In this document: piece by piece, positions 24,924 to 36,110 of the stretch | Layout of the letters: each line of letters starts with the position of its first letter | Numbering within the stretch: position 1 is the stretch's first letter | Source of the DNA: Welwitschia mirabilis | Lineage: Eukaryota; Gnetophyta; Gnetopsida; Welwitschiales | Reading direction: 5' to 3' | Assembly (NCBI GenBank): GCA_051453625.1 | Contig: JBOZIK010000001.1 | Coordinates: 80,587,844-80,651,843 of the forward strand | DNA: 64,000 nt | The notes under the pieces: model-generated | What the model saw: only the letters and a program-made list of their open reading frames with translations | Databases searched by the model: none | What the model was told of the DNA's origin: nothing | Program-made: the position numbers and the translations under genes

Positions 24924-25291
24924 TGATAAGCCAAGGAAATCTACACGTGTACCTAGCAAGAACCCAAGGAGATCTACACTTGTATTTAGCAAGAACCCAA
25001 GATACTTAATTTAAATTCTTTGGGATTTCGTGGGCATTGTATTTTAGCTAAATAGTTGAGTTAGCTATTACTAGCTGTTATTTTCCCTTTTCTTAGCTAG
25101 ACAGTTGAGTTAGCTATTATTTTATGTTATTTTCCTTTTTTTAGCGAGATAGTTGAGTCTTTATTGTTTAAAATAGCTTGCAGTTGGCTGTAAGGGCATA
25201 CTGAAAAATTCAATAAAATTTCAAGGTTGATTCTCACCTTAAGTATAATTCTACTTTCATAAATTTAACTAGTTCTTGGAGGGACCTATCA
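24924..25291 (+). repeat. 5' LTR of gypsy C
   Basis: It starts TGATAAGCCAAGG and ends gggacctatca before the PBS. It contains a doubled 32-base unit near its start (GATCTACAC..., ...AAGAACCCAAG) and three copies of a roughly 50-base unit with TTAGCTAGACAGTTGAGTTA at 25045-25160. It is about 119 bases shorter than the 3' LTR because 30618-30735 has no counterpart here. A partial second copy lies before the gap at 24694-24767. Confidence 0.9.
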
Positions 25292-25293
25292 TT

Positions 25294-25306
25294 TGGTATC
25301 AGAGCC
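25294..25306 (+). promoter_or_regulatory. Primer-binding site of gypsy C
   Basis: TGGTATCAGAGCC is an exact complement of the initiator tRNA-Met 3' end, two bases after the LTR. It is the only undamaged primer site in the window. Confidence 0.95.
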
Positions 25307-25310
25307 GGCA

Positions 25311-26520
25311 TGATGTCCACAAACAAAAAGAAGATTGAGAATTTGGAGATTAGTCTGGGAGGCTTCAAGATAATTTTAGCAAAATGGAAGTTGGGGTTAC
25401 TAGTAAACTCCAATAACTTGAAGCTGCAATCAGCAGCTATCTCAAATTTTTTGCTCTCATGAGAAGAAACTCCTACAAGTTACACAAGAGAGTGCAATAG
25501 CGGCCAATCCTTAAATGGCTATTCCTTTAAGAATTCTGAGGAGAGGCATTCTATGTTCGGTTCCAAGTTGGCTATGCTAGAATTTCCCCATTACTCTGGT
25601 GATAACCCTACAGAATGGCTGAATCGAGTTAACCATTTCTTCCTTTATCAAAAAAATAAAGAAACAGAAAAAGTTACTTCAACCTCCTTTTACTTAGAAG
25701 ATGAGGCAAATCAGTGGTGGCAATGGATATACATGNNNNNNNNNNNNNNNNNNNNNNNNNNNNNNNNNNNNNNNNNNNNNNNNNNNNNNNNNNNNNNNNN
25801 NNNNNNNNNNNNNNNNNNNNNNNNNNNNNNNNNNNTTCAGTTCCAAGTTGGCTATGCTGGAATTTCCCCATTACTCTAGTGATGACCCTATAGAATGGTT
25901 GAACTGAGTTAACCAGTTCTTCCTTTATCAAAAAAATAAAGAAATGAAAAAAGTTACTTTAACCTCCTTTCACTTAGAAGATGAGGCAAATCAGTGGTGG
26001 CAATGGATATACAAGGCTTATCAAGGGGAAGGAAAAGAGATCACTTGGGGGATTTTTGTAGAGAACTATGATCTCAGTTTGGACCAACTGATTGTGAAGA
26101 CTTTGACAAATCTTTGTTCAACATAAAGCAAACAGGTTTCTCACGAGAGTACCAGAAGGAATTTGAAAGATTGGGTAATAGAGTTCAAGGGTGAACTGAG
26201 AAGGCACTTTTAGGTACTTTCATGAGTGGGCTTAAAATAGAAATTACTGATGGAATTCGAATGTTTTAAGCCAAAAACTTTAAGGGAAGCCATCAGTTTA
26301 CCTAGAATGTGGGATGAGTAATTGCAGTATTAGTACAAAGCTTAAGTACTATGGGTAGGTCTATTTTTAACTCAAATCCGTCAAAAGCCAAATCTGCGAG
26401 AGCAGTAAGAAAATTACTTGGGATGAAATGCAAAAGAAACGAGCTCAAGGTCTCTGTTTCAACTGTGATGCAAAATTTGTACCTAGGCACAAATGCAATG
26501 GCCCATGATTATTATTGTTA
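25311..26520 (+). pseudogene. gag: Gypsy C gag with zinc knuckle
   Basis: An ATG at 25311 reads MMSTNKKKIENLEISLGGF. The capsid domain is clear: KLAMLEFPHYSGDNPTEWLN, FYLEDEANQWWQWIY, then ITWGIFVENYDLSL. The zinc knuckle CFNCDAKFVPRHKC (about 26457-26498) keeps all four ligands and is followed by LLLLNG, a typical Reina-type junction to protease. Bases 25553-25735 recur after the 100-N gap from 25836. Stops occur (for example at the start of the second capsid copy), so the frame is broken though recognisable. Confidence 0.85.
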
Positions 26521-26836
26521 AATGGGAGTTATGATGAAAGTGAAGTAGATGATGGGAGCAGCACTAACATCAGNNNNNNNNNNNNNNNNNNNNNNNNNNN
26601 NNNNNNNNNNNNNNNNNNNNNNNNNNNNNNNNNNNNNNNNNNNNNNNNNNNNNNNNNNNNNNNNNNNNNNNNNNNNNNNNNNNNNNNNNNNNNNNNNNNN
26701 NNNNNNNNNNNNNNNNNNNNNNNNNNNNNNNNNNNNNNNNNNNNNNNNNNNNNNNNNNNNNNNNNNNNNNNNNNNNNNNNNNNNNNNNNNNNNNNNNNNN
26801 NNNNNNNNNNNNNNNNNNNNNNNNNNNNNNNNNNNN

Positions 26837-28263
26837 GGTATTCCATTTACCATAACTTTTTATTCATTAAAATTGACTGGGCTGGATTTGATGTTAGGAA
26901 TACAATGGCCTAAGCAATTGGGCATGGTGAACTGCGATTGGAAAAAGATGACAATGGAATTTTCATGGGGAGATCAACACCATCAATTAAAAGGGTTGAA
27001 CAATAAAGTTATTTAGCCTATTATAGCTGCTGCAATTTCAAAGAGGAAGTAGGGCAGTTTCATATGTGTAGTTTGCTTACAAGTGGCTAAGGATGAATCA
27101 TCTTTAAATACTCATCCAGAAATGCNNNNNNNNNNNNNNNNNNNNNNNNNNNNNNNNNNNNNNNNNNNNNNNNNNNNNNNNNNNNNNNNNNNNNNNNNNN
27201 NNNNNNNNNNNNNNNNNNNNNNNNNCTTTTTATTCATTAAAATTGACTGGGTTGGATTTGGTGTTAGGAATACAATGGCCTGAGCAATTGGGCATGGTGA
27301 ACTGCGATTGGAAAAAGATGACAACGGGATTTTCATGGGGAGATCAACGCCATCAATTAAAAGGGCTGAATAATTTCTGAACAATAAAATTATTTAGCCT
27401 ATTATAGCTGCTGCAATTTCAAAGAGGAAGTAGGGCAGTTTCATATGTTCAGTTTGCTTACAAGTGGCTAAGGATGAATCATCTTTAAATACTGATCCAG
27501 AAATGCAGCAATTATTGAATGAATTTACAGATGTGTATGAAGACCCCAAGTAGCTTCCTCTAGAAAGAGAATTAGATCATCACATTAATCTTAAGGGAGG
27601 AACTAAGCCAATCAATATGCGGCCATATAGGTATGTCCATTTTCAAAAAGCTGAAATAGAAAAATAGGTTCATGACATGTTACAATTGGGGCTAATCAAG
27701 ACTAGTACAAGTCCCTTTTCTTCTCCTGTGTTATTAGTTAGAAAAAAAAAATGGGACATATAGGTTTTGTACAGATTATAGAGCCCTTAATGCTGTAACT
27801 ATTAAGAATAGATTTACTCTTCCAACAGTTGATGACATGCTTGATGAACTCCATGGGGCAACTTTCTTTACTAAATTTGATTTGAGAGCTGGATACCACC
27901 AGGAACAGGTACACACTTTAGACATTTACAAAATATCCTTTCATACCCACAATGACCATTATGACTATTTAATCATGTCATGAAGATTNNNNNNNNNNNN
28001 NNTAATGTTTCAGACTATTATGAATTCAATATTCTGTCCATTTCTTCATAAGTCTGTATTGGTTTTCTTTGATGATAAATTAATTTATAGCCCCAATTGG
28101 ATCATGCATCTTGAACATGTTAAAAAAGCTTTTGAAATATTGAGGAATCATAAATTTTTCATTAAGCTCAGTAAGTATGCTTTTGGATAGCAAGAAATTA
28201 AGTATTTGGGTCATGTTATAACTCCACAGGCTGTTAAGGTGGATCAAGAAAAAATGAAGGCTA
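26837..28263 (+). pseudogene. pol: Gypsy C protease and reverse transcriptase
   Basis: After a 263-N gap that hides the protease active site, the C-terminal protease is seen: FYSLKLTGLDLMLGIQWPKQ, LGMVNCDWKKMTMEF. The block 26857-27125 recurs at 27226-27505 after a 100-N gap. RT starts QQLLNEFTDVYEDPK and continues HHINLKGGTKPINMRPYRY, GLIKTSTSPFSSPVLLVRKK, then frameshifts through the fingers. The active site is FFDD in VLVFFDDKLIYS (28059-28080), acceptable in place of FIDD. The thumb shows EIKYLGHVITPQAVKVD. Gaps lie at 27989-28002 and 28264-28313. Confidence 0.85.
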
Positions 28264-28313
28264 NNNNNNNNNNNNNNNNNNNNNNNNNNNNNNNNNNNNN
28301 NNNNNNNNNNNNN

Positions 28314-29398
28314 GGCCTTATGGTGTATTACAAGAAGTTTTTTCACAATTATGGAGTCATAGCACGACCTTCAACTAATCTTTTAAAGAAGGAGCAGTTT
28401 GAATGGACTTAGGCAATAGAGAATGCATTCCAAGACTTGAAGCATGCTATGAATACAACTCCAACACTTACTTGCCAAAATTTTTTGAACCATTTACCAT
28501 TGAACCTGATGCTTCTAATGAGGGAAGTGGAGTTGTATTGACTCAACAAGGAAAACCAATAGCATTTATGAGTAGAGCTTTGGGAGTGTCTAAATAGTCT
28601 TGTTCTACCTATGCTAAAGAGATTCTAGCCATTCTTTAAGCAAGCAGAATGTGGTANNNNNNNNNNNNNNNNNNNNNNNNNNNNNNNNNNNNNNNNNNNN
28701 NNNNNNNNNNNNNNNNNNNNNNNNNNNNNNNNNNNNNNNNNNNNNNNNNNNNNNNNATGAGTAGAGCTTTGGGAGTGTCTAAACAGTCTTGGTCTACCTA
28801 TGCTAAAGAGATGCTAGCCATTGTTCAAGCAATTAGAACGTGGCAACCTTATCTCTTGAGTCGAAAATTTTATATCCACACTGATCATCACAGCCTCAAG
28901 TACTTGATGGAGCAACGAGTGATTACACCGAAACAACAAAAATGGGTATCTAAGTTGTTGGGTTATGATTATGAGATTGTCTTCAAATCAGGAAAGGAGA
29001 ATTCAGCTACTGATGCATTATCAAGAGCAGCAGGTAGTCCCAGTCTTCATGCTCTTTTCGTGCCACAGACATCATTGTGGGATGCTATAAAGAAAAAAGC
29101 CAGTCAACACCCTTACATGATGAAAATTGGCAAACTAGCAACTGCAAATCCTGGAGCCCCATACACTTGGCAAAAAGGTTTGATATATTACAAAAATCGA
29201 GTGGTTGTTCCTCCTAAATCCCATCTTATCACTCAACTATTGCAGGAGTTCCATGATTCACCATATGGGGGACATTCTAGAGTTTTGAGAACATATAAAC
29301 GCCTGGCGCAGCAGTTTTATTGGCCATCAATGCATAAAGCCATTCAACAATATGTATTCTCATGCACTGTTTGTCAAAAAATAAAACAGATACTTTAG
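28314..29398 (+). pseudogene. pol: Gypsy C RNase H and integrase zinc domain
   Basis: RNase H: FEPFTIEPDASNEGSGVVLT and QQGKPIAFMSRAL, before and after the 100-N gap at 28657-28756. The copy after the gap is much less damaged (KQSWSTYAKEMLAIVQAI against K-stop-SCSTYAKEILAIL-stop). It continues HTDHHSLKYLMEQRVITPKQ and KSGKENSATDALSRAAGS. The integrase HHCC zinc domain is intact: EFHDSPYGGHSRVLRTYKRL, then [10 protein letters not shown]. The frame 28757-29398 is open for about 213 codons, the longest gap-free open frame in pol here. Confidence 0.9.
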
Positions 29399-30490
29399 CA
29401 CTAGCTGGACTTCTCCAACCATTGCCCATTCCTTGCCAAGTTTGGGATGATATTACTATGGATTTCATTGAAGGATTGCCACTTTCTAATGGCAAAAGTT
29501 CTATTCTAGTGGTAGTTGACCGTTTGAGCAAATCAACTCATTTCTTGTCTTTGTCTCATACATATACAACAAAGATGGTAGCTAAAAGTTTGTAGATGGG
29601 GTTGTCAAGCTTCATGGCATGCCCAAATCAATTATTACCGATAGGGATCCACTTTTGGCGGGAATTCTTCAAGTTGTCAGGTACCAAGTTGCAAATGAGT
29701 TCAGCTTATCATCCGCAATCTGACAGTCAATCCGAGGTGGTGAACAGATGTGTAAAGCAGTACTTGAGGTGTTTTGTTTATCAGCAACCTCGTTGGTGGA
29801 ATTCCTTTCTTTCATGGGCTGAATTTTGGTATAACACAACATACCACAGCTCCATTGGTATGTCTCCATTTCAAGCTCTTTATGGGAGGCTTCCACCAAC
29901 TATTCCTTATTATTCAGAAGGATCATCTTCTGTGCATGAAGTTGATCAAGTGATGATGTCAAGAAATGCCGTTCTTGAACAGCTTAAAGACAATCTCCAT
30001 GCAGCTGCGAATAGAATGAAACAGATGGCCGATTCTAAAAGAAGGGATGTGGAGCTCCAAGTGGGAGATTTCGTCTTCCTCAAACTTCAGCCTTATTGCC
30101 AGCAAACTATTTATAGAAGAACGTATCAGAAGCTGGCTAGCCATTTTTATGGTCCATACCAGATTGAAGCTAAAGTTGGAAAGGTAGCTTATAAACTTAA
30201 GTTGCCTGAAGGGTCAAGAATTCATCCAGTTTTCCATATTTCCATGCTAAAAAAATAAGTGGGAGAGAATAGAGTCACTAGCTTCGAATTACCGCCACTA
30301 GATGAAGATGGAGATATTGTGGTGGAACCTGAAGCTATTCTAGACACTAGATGGATTAAAAGGGGGTCGCATTTTGTAGAGGAAAGTTTGGTGCAGTGGA
30401 AGAAACTTCCAAAAGAAGATGCCACATGGGAGAACACTCAAGAGTTACATGACAGGTTTTTGAATATGAACCTTATGGACAAGGTTCTTT
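29399..30490 (+). pseudogene. pol: Gypsy C integrase core, C-terminus and chromodomain-like end
   Basis: The integrase core is in three frames. [16 protein letters not shown] (first Asp, 29459) and [15 protein letters not shown] run to a stop at 29595. The second Asp (ITDRDP) is present only in a neighbouring frame at 29630-29650. Then FFKLSGTKLQMSSAYHPQSD and SQSEVVNR with the catalytic Glu stand in an open frame of 220 codons to 30258. So the triad is there but separated by two small indels. After a stop, PLDEDGDIVVEPEAILDTRW, IKRGSHFVEESLVQWKKLPK and EDATWENTQEL form the chromodomain-like tail of Reina chromoviruses, believed to steer integration to chromatin. Confidence 0.88.
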
Positions 30491-30494
30491 TTCA

Positions 30495-30506
30495 AGAAGG
30501 GAGGAA
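30495..30506 (+). promoter_or_regulatory. Polypurine tract of gypsy C
   Basis: AGAAGGGAGGAA lies directly before the TGATAAGC start of the 3' LTR. Confidence 0.85.
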
Positions 30507-30993
30507 TGATAAGCTAAGAAAATCTACACATGTACCTAGTAAGAACCCAAGGAGATCTACACATGTATCTAGTAATAACCCAAGATACATAAGTTAAATT
30601 CTTTGGGATTTCATGAGCATTATAGACTTAGTCTATAAAACTAAAAATGCATTTTAAATGATGTGTATTTAAGTCAGCATTTAGTTGTTATAGGATTTCA
30701 TCAAGAAGTTAGAGATTTTTTCCTAGCTGTTATTTTCCCTTTTTTTAGCTAGACAGTTAACTTAGTTGTTACTAGTTGTTATTTTCCCTTTTTTTAGCTA
30801 GAAAGTTAAGTTAGCTATTATTTTCTGTAATTTTCCTTTTTTTTAGCTAGACAGATGAATCTTTACTATTTAAAATATCTTGGAGTTGGTTGTAAGGGCA
30901 TACTAAAAAATTCAATAAAATTTCAAGGTTGATTCTCACCTTAAGTAGAATTTTACTTTCATAAATTCAACTAGTTCTTGGAGGGACCTATCA
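30507..30993 (+). repeat. 3' LTR of gypsy C
   Basis: It starts TGATAAGCTAAG and ends gggacctatca. It pairs with 24924-25291 but has an extra 119 bases (30618-30735) including a partial second ggatttcat block. Three tandem copies of the 50-base TTAGCTAGACAGTTAA unit lie at 30733-30855. Confidence 0.92.
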
Positions 30994-31883
30994 CCCCCTA
31001 TCATTGATATATAAATCCAGTTAAGAAAGACAATTGATTGTTTAATAATCATGGTAAGAATCCAAATATGGGCTTTGTGCATGACATTGATCAATTAAAA
31101 GAAAAAAGAAATGGTTCTCTCTTTAATCCTTGCTGCCTCTCTTTTAAGTCCTTTTTAAACATCATGATGACAAGAAGTTTTTTAAAGACACACCCAATTT
31201 CTATAAGATTTTCCATTTCAATAAGGTTGCAAAGTAGCTTCATGGGCGCTTCTCCTTTTTACATATAACATGTATAAACATATTAATTTCACATAACCTA
31301 TTACAAAAGATTATAGAATAATGATTATCTCATGATCATATATTAAATTTTTGTATAACAATTCCATTAATATCAAGATTTATTCTATCAAGTTATATAT
31401 AAATTTCTTATAGGAAAAATGATACTAAAAACAAAAAGATCCTTAATTAGAAAAGTAATCACATCTACTATTACAAATTCAAAGCTATAACCAAAATTAT
31501 ACATGATTCAATTTGAAAAAATATTCTCAAGACCACAATTACTAAAATTTCAAGTTCATACAAATTTCATTCCAAGATAAATTCTCAACATGAATTGGAA
31601 AAGATAGTCTCTTCTTTTCTTTGTCCTCCTCGACATCAGACTTCAATTTTACCATCCGTTTTACATAAGAAATATGGAGTGAGAACTATGAAAATTTCAT
31701 AGCTCCCAGTATGGTCTAAGCAAGGCAAGTTTAAGATATCAAGTATCAATATTTGATAAGGAAAGAATCAAGAAATGATGAACATATCAAGAATTTCAAA
31801 GGAAAATCACATGGAAATGATATGAGAAAATAATCAGTTTTTCAATAATTTTTCATAATAATATTTTTTTTTAGTTTTCTTCA

Positions 31884-32000
31884 TTACCTCATTCAATAAT
31901 CTATAAAGCTCACTGCCTCATTCAATGATCTGTAATATAATCAATCAATCCCACTGCCTCATTGGGTGATCTATAGGTTTTCACTTTCCACTGACTTATT
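31884..32000. repeat. Minisatellite in gypsy D LTR (left copy)
   Basis: About four imperfect copies of ACTGCCTCATTCAATGATC, spaced 30-50 bases, each followed by TGTAG-like sequence. The same array occurs in D's right LTR at 43493-43712 and its duplicate at 44390-44610 with six or seven copies. Confidence 0.65.
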
Positions 32001-32484
32001 CAACAATCTATAGAAAACTCATTTCATGAGATTTTACGAATTTAAGGTATCAAAGAAAGCATGAGTAGGATCTATTATTAAATAAGGATCCTCAACAAGA
32101 ATATAATTTCATGAATACTTTTGAAGAGAAGGTAGTAAAATCTAGGATTTGTAATCAAGAATGCATTTGTTTAAGTACTAATAATACACTCATCTAATAA
32201 CTTTACATTATTTGCAAGAAAATGTATTAAAAAAATGCATAAAGAGATGCATGCAAGAAAAGGACTAGTTAAAGATGCAAGAATTAAATGAGAACCATAC
32301 CCCTATAATGTTTAAAGACTTGAAGGATCTTTAAAATTTCAAAGCTCTAAAGCTTTTAAGATCCAAGTTTAAGGTTGGTAAGATTCAATCACAAATATAT
32401 TTCTTAAATATATGAAAATATGAGGAGAAAAAAGTCCTATTTATAACAAGAGGATGTAGGATGTCAAGAGGAATCATCATGAGA

Positions 32485-32612
32485 AAGAGTGGTAAAGGTG
32501 AGGGAAGTTGTAGAGATGGTGAAAGTGGTATTGTAAAAGTGGTAGAAATGGTGCAAGTGGTATGGTAAAAGTGGTAGAGGTGGTGAAAGTGATATAGTGG
32601 AAGTGGTGGAGT
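32485..32612. repeat. Purine-rich GGT minisatellite in gypsy D LTR
   Basis: Repeats of about 12-18 bases built on GTGGTAGAGGTGGTGAAA. Shorter counterparts are at 45075-45150 and 46770-46850 in the right LTR. Confidence 0.6.
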
Positions 32613-33235
32613 TTTTATAACATCTCAACATTACTTGCCTAATCATTAGGTGCTTAATATATTAAATAATATTTTTTATTGAAATAAAGAATTAAAATAA
32701 CCATCATATAATAATATTTTATTCCAAGTANNNNNNNNNNNNNNNNNNNNNNNNNNNNNNNNNNNNNNNNNNNNNNNNNNNNNNNNNNNNNNNNNNNNNN
32801 NNNNNNNNNNNNNNNNNNNNNNNNNNNNNNGTGGAGTTTTTCTAACATCTCAATAGTGCTTGCATAATCATTGGGTGCTTAATATATTAAATAATATTTT
32901 TTATTAAAATAAAGAATTAAAAGAACCATCATATAATAATAATTTCTTCCAAGTAAAATAAAGGATGATGCAATAATTTCATAAGAAAAAATAATATTAA
33001 TACCATCCATTAATTTACCCACTATCAAAACCACTAACTTTATCATTCAAGATCATAATTACTAAGGATTACAAGAATAAAATAATATTATAGCTAATAC
33101 AACACGAACAAACTTTTAAGAACAAAATTTTCTAGAATATAAATACAATAATTACATTAGCTTATAGATTCTATAATAATAGAATTAATTTAATTTTTAA
33201 GCTAATCTTTGGACTTTAAAAGTATGGGCATGACA

Positions 33236-33247
33236 TTTCTCACCTCC
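33236..33247 (-). promoter_or_regulatory. Polypurine tract of gypsy D
   Basis: The minus strand reads AAGGAGGTGAGAAA and then the LTR start TGTCATGCCC. A second copy after the 100-N gap is at about 33444. Confidence 0.75.
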
Positions 33248-33519
33248 TTAAAAAACTTTATTCTTGAAACTTGCTAATAGCTTAGGTTTCTATTACTTAA
33301 TATCTATTATTGTTTCTNNNNNNNNNNNNNNNNNNNNNNNNNNNNNNNNNNNNNNNNNNNNNNNNNNNNNNNNNNNNNNNNNNNNNNNNNNNNNNNNNNN
33401 NNNNNNNNNNNNNNNNNCTTTTGATTTTAAAAGTATGGGCATGACATTTCTTACCTCCTTAAAAAACTTTATCCTTGAAACTTGCTAATAGATTAGGTTT
33501 CTATTTCTTAATATTCATT

Positions 33520-34720
33520 TTTGTTTTTGAAGTTTCTTCTTTTACAAATTGATTTAACCACTGAACTTTATATAGTTGCATAAGTTTTCCTCTTAATACC
33601 ATCTACTTTTGGTCTAAAATTTTAATTAGTTGAAATTCAATTGAACAGTCTAGAATAATTTCTACTTCTTGATCAGGACTTATCTTCTTTCATGAACTAG
33701 ACATTTCCTTAATAAAGATATGTGAAAAAAATTATGAAATAGATAGATGTGGTGGTAGGGCTAACTCATAAGCAACTAGTCCAATCCTTTTGATAATTTG
33801 ATAGGGCCATATAAATCATGGTGCTAGTTTTCCCTTTTTACCAAATCTGAAAAATCCTTTTAAAGATGAGCATTTAAGATACACATGATATCCTTCTAGA
33901 AATTCTCTATGTTTTCTTTGTAAATGTGCATACTTAGCTTGATGATCTTTTATTACCTTTAATTTCTTCCTAATCAGTCTTTATTTTTCTTCTAAGTCTT
34001 GTGTTAATGAAACCTTTAATAGTCTCTTATTAACTACATCAAACCATGTTACTAGTGTTCTTCATCTTCTTCTATCTAATGCTTCAAAAGGTGCATATCT
34101 TATTGATTCCTGATAACTATTATTATAGATGAATTCCACCAATGCTAAATTATCTATCCAAGATGCTCCAAAATCCAAAATCACTAATTTTATAAGTCTT
34201 CCAAGATTTGATTCATTCTTTCTATTTGGTTATTAGTTTGAGGATGAGAAGCTATACTTAAATTTAAGTTAGTTCCTAATTCTTTATGAAATGACATTCA
34301 AAATCTAAAGGTAAAATTATTATCTCTCTATGAAATAATCTATTTTAGTACTCCATGTAATCTAACTATATTTTTAACATATTCCTTTGTAATCCTTTTG
34401 ACTAAGTTTGTTGTCTTCACTAGACAAAAATGTGCACTTTTAGTTAAGAGAGAAATCACAATGAAAATTGAATCATAACCTTTTTTGACTTTGGTAGTTA
34501 TATAATGAAATCCATGCGGACTACTTTCCATTTCCACTTTGGAATATCATGAGGATATAAAACTCTAGCTGGATGTTGATGTTTGATCTTAAATAGTTGG
34601 AAAGTCATATATTTTACCAAAAGTTGATAACTGTACACTTCATCCCTAACCATCAAAAATGTTGTTCGATATCCTTGCATATCTTATTGACTCCTACGTG
34701 GATAGCAGATCAAGTATTAT
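33520..34720 (-). pseudogene. pol: Gypsy D integrase with chromodomain-like tail
   Basis: Read on the minus strand: WKWKVVRMDFII (first Asp, about 34510), KKGYDSIFIVISLLTKSAHF, YVKNIVRLHGVLK, IIS.RDNNFT (second Asp), SIASHPQTNNQIERMNQILE (Glu), then KKGKLAP.FIWPYQI and RIGLVAYELALPPHL, the GPY/F-like C-terminus. Around 33560-33640 it reads DQK.MVLRGKLMQLYKVQWL and NQFVKEET, matching the short chromodomain-like end of Tekay/Del elements (VLR.K.IP.VKVLWRNH..EEATWE). Stops and frameshifts are frequent. Confidence 0.82.
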
Positions 34721-34879
34721 GAAAGTTTTTAAAGATGATTTGCTTCACCTAATCTTTATTAGTCACTATAATCTTGTCTTAGAAGCTAATAGATTCATTA
34801 GTAAAAATAACAAATCCTTCAATTCTTTTTTCCTTTACCTTCTTGCATAGATAAAAATTTTGCTATAAATCAAAAATCA

Positions 34880-36110
34880 ACTTGTATAAATCCTTTAATG
34901 CACTTAAGCAATTAACACTATGCCTTCTTCCGCTTAAAGCATTAGCTATTATATTTACCTTTTCTTTGTCATAGTTTATTGTCAAATCATAATCTTGCAA
35001 AAAATTTACCCACCTCCTTTATCTCAGATTCAAGATGGGTTGAGTATGAATATATTTAAGATGATTATGATTTGCTTAAATTTCAACTTTTTCTTCACAT
35101 AAATAATGCCTCTAAATTTTTAGTGCATGAATTACCACTATCTATTCTAAGTTACGCACAAGATAATTTATTTTATGATTTTTTATTTATCTAGATGCAT
35201 ATATGATAACTCTTCCTTTCTATAGTAATACTACTCCTAGTCCTTCTCTAGAAGCATTAGTGTAGACTGTATATAGTTTTACTAGTGATGTCATTTTAAA
35301 AATAGATGTAGATACAAGTGCCTCTTTTAACTTTTGAAGTGCTTTATCACAATGTTCTATCCAATCAAATGGGGCTATCCTTCTTCAACAAGGATTTAAG
35401 AAGAACCACAATCTTTGAAAAGTTTAGAATAAATCTTATATAATATTTAGCCAATCTAGAAAAAATGTCTTACCTCTGTTACTGATTCTAGGTTAAGCCA
35501 ATCTACCACTGCTTGAATTTTATCTCTATCTACACTAATTCCTTCTTCTGAAATTACATGTCCTAAAAATTTGATCTTAATTAACCAAAATTCACACTTT
35601 TTAGAATTAATATAGAATTGATTTTTTCTCAATTTCTCTAATACTATCTGTAAATGTTTTTTATGATCCTCTTTAGTTGACAAATATACCAAAAAATCCT
35701 CAATAAATACCACCATAAATTCATCTAAATATGCTCAAAAGATGTTATTCATAATTATCATAAATATAGATAATGCATTTGTAAGTCCAAATGGCACTAC
35801 TTGAAATTCATAATGGTCATACTTGGTACAGAATGCTATCTTGAAAATATCTTCTTCTTTAATTCTGAGTTGATAATATCTTTATTTGAGATCAATCTTT
35901 GAGAAAGACTTAGTAAATTTTAATTGATTAAATAAATCCTCTATCCCATGTAAATGATAACTATTTTTAATTATTAATCTATTTAACATTATATAAGCCA
36001 CACATAGCCTCAATCCTCCATATTTCTTTTTAACAAATAGTTTTGATGCGCTCCATGGTAAAATACTAGACTTGATTAATACTTTATCCAATAATGCCAC
36101 TAGCTGATTT
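34880..36110 (-). pseudogene. pol: Gypsy D RT and RNase H
   Basis: On the minus strand the RT shows MALLDKVLIKSSILPWSASK, LFVKKKYGGLRLCVAY, FSKIDLK, and the active-site region VVFIEDFLVYLSTKEDHKKH (35716 downward) with Glu for the first Asp of FIDD, then KNQFYINSKKCEFWL and FLGHVISEEGISVDRDKIQA. RNase H follows with YTNASREGLGVVLL (about 35260; Asp to Asn) and KGRVIIYASR. It is truncated by stops in many places. Confidence 0.85.

Larger units (their letters stand above)
24924..30993 (+). mobile_element. Gypsy C: Reina-type chromovirus, best preserved element
   Basis: The element is about 6.1 kb with short LTRs (368 and 487 bases), a perfect PBS, one gag-pol order (gag, zinc knuckle, protease, RT, RNase H, integrase) and a chromodomain-like C-terminus. 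Small size, short LTRs and the end motif RWIKRGSHFVEE and WKKLPKEDATWE fit the Reina lineage. Flanks are cgccc (24919-24923) and ccccc (30994-30998), a TSD with one mismatch. It lies in D's left LTR. Four 100-N gaps (24768, 25736, 27126, 28657) are each followed by a repeat of the preceding sequence, so the true element is probably about 5.3 kb. Confidence 0.9.
16055..33235 (-). repeat. 3' LTR of gypsy D, interrupted by B and C
   Basis: It exists as three pieces: 16055-16546, 23115-24923 and 30994-33235. It starts TATAGTACC (the right LTR has TGTAATACC) and ends gggcatgaca at 33235, directly beside a polypurine tract. Piece one and the start of piece two match 39663-39835 plus 41841-43085. 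The rest of piece three (from 31436) matches 43090-45552. About 1.2 kb around the C insertion (24137-24923, 30994-31435) is absent from the right LTR. Duplicates flank the 100-N gaps at 32731 and 33318, so the LTR end appears again at about 33444. Confidence 0.82.
30994..33235 (-). other. Distal part of gypsy D's left LTR
   Basis: Noncoding. From 31436 it aligns with 43090-45552. It contains two minisatellites: a CACTGCCTCATTCAATGAT-type repeat at 31884-32000 (about four copies) and a GGTGGTGAAAGT-type repeat at 32485-32612. ORFs here, including 31038-31268, lack family resemblance. A 100-N gap at 32731-32830 is flanked by near copies of one 150-base stretch. Confidence 0.7.

Noticed and set aside
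31884-32000. Regularly spaced repeats as a possible CRISPR array
   Set aside because: The units are degenerate, spacing is uneven, the sequence lies in a plant LTR and the spacers are themselves related.
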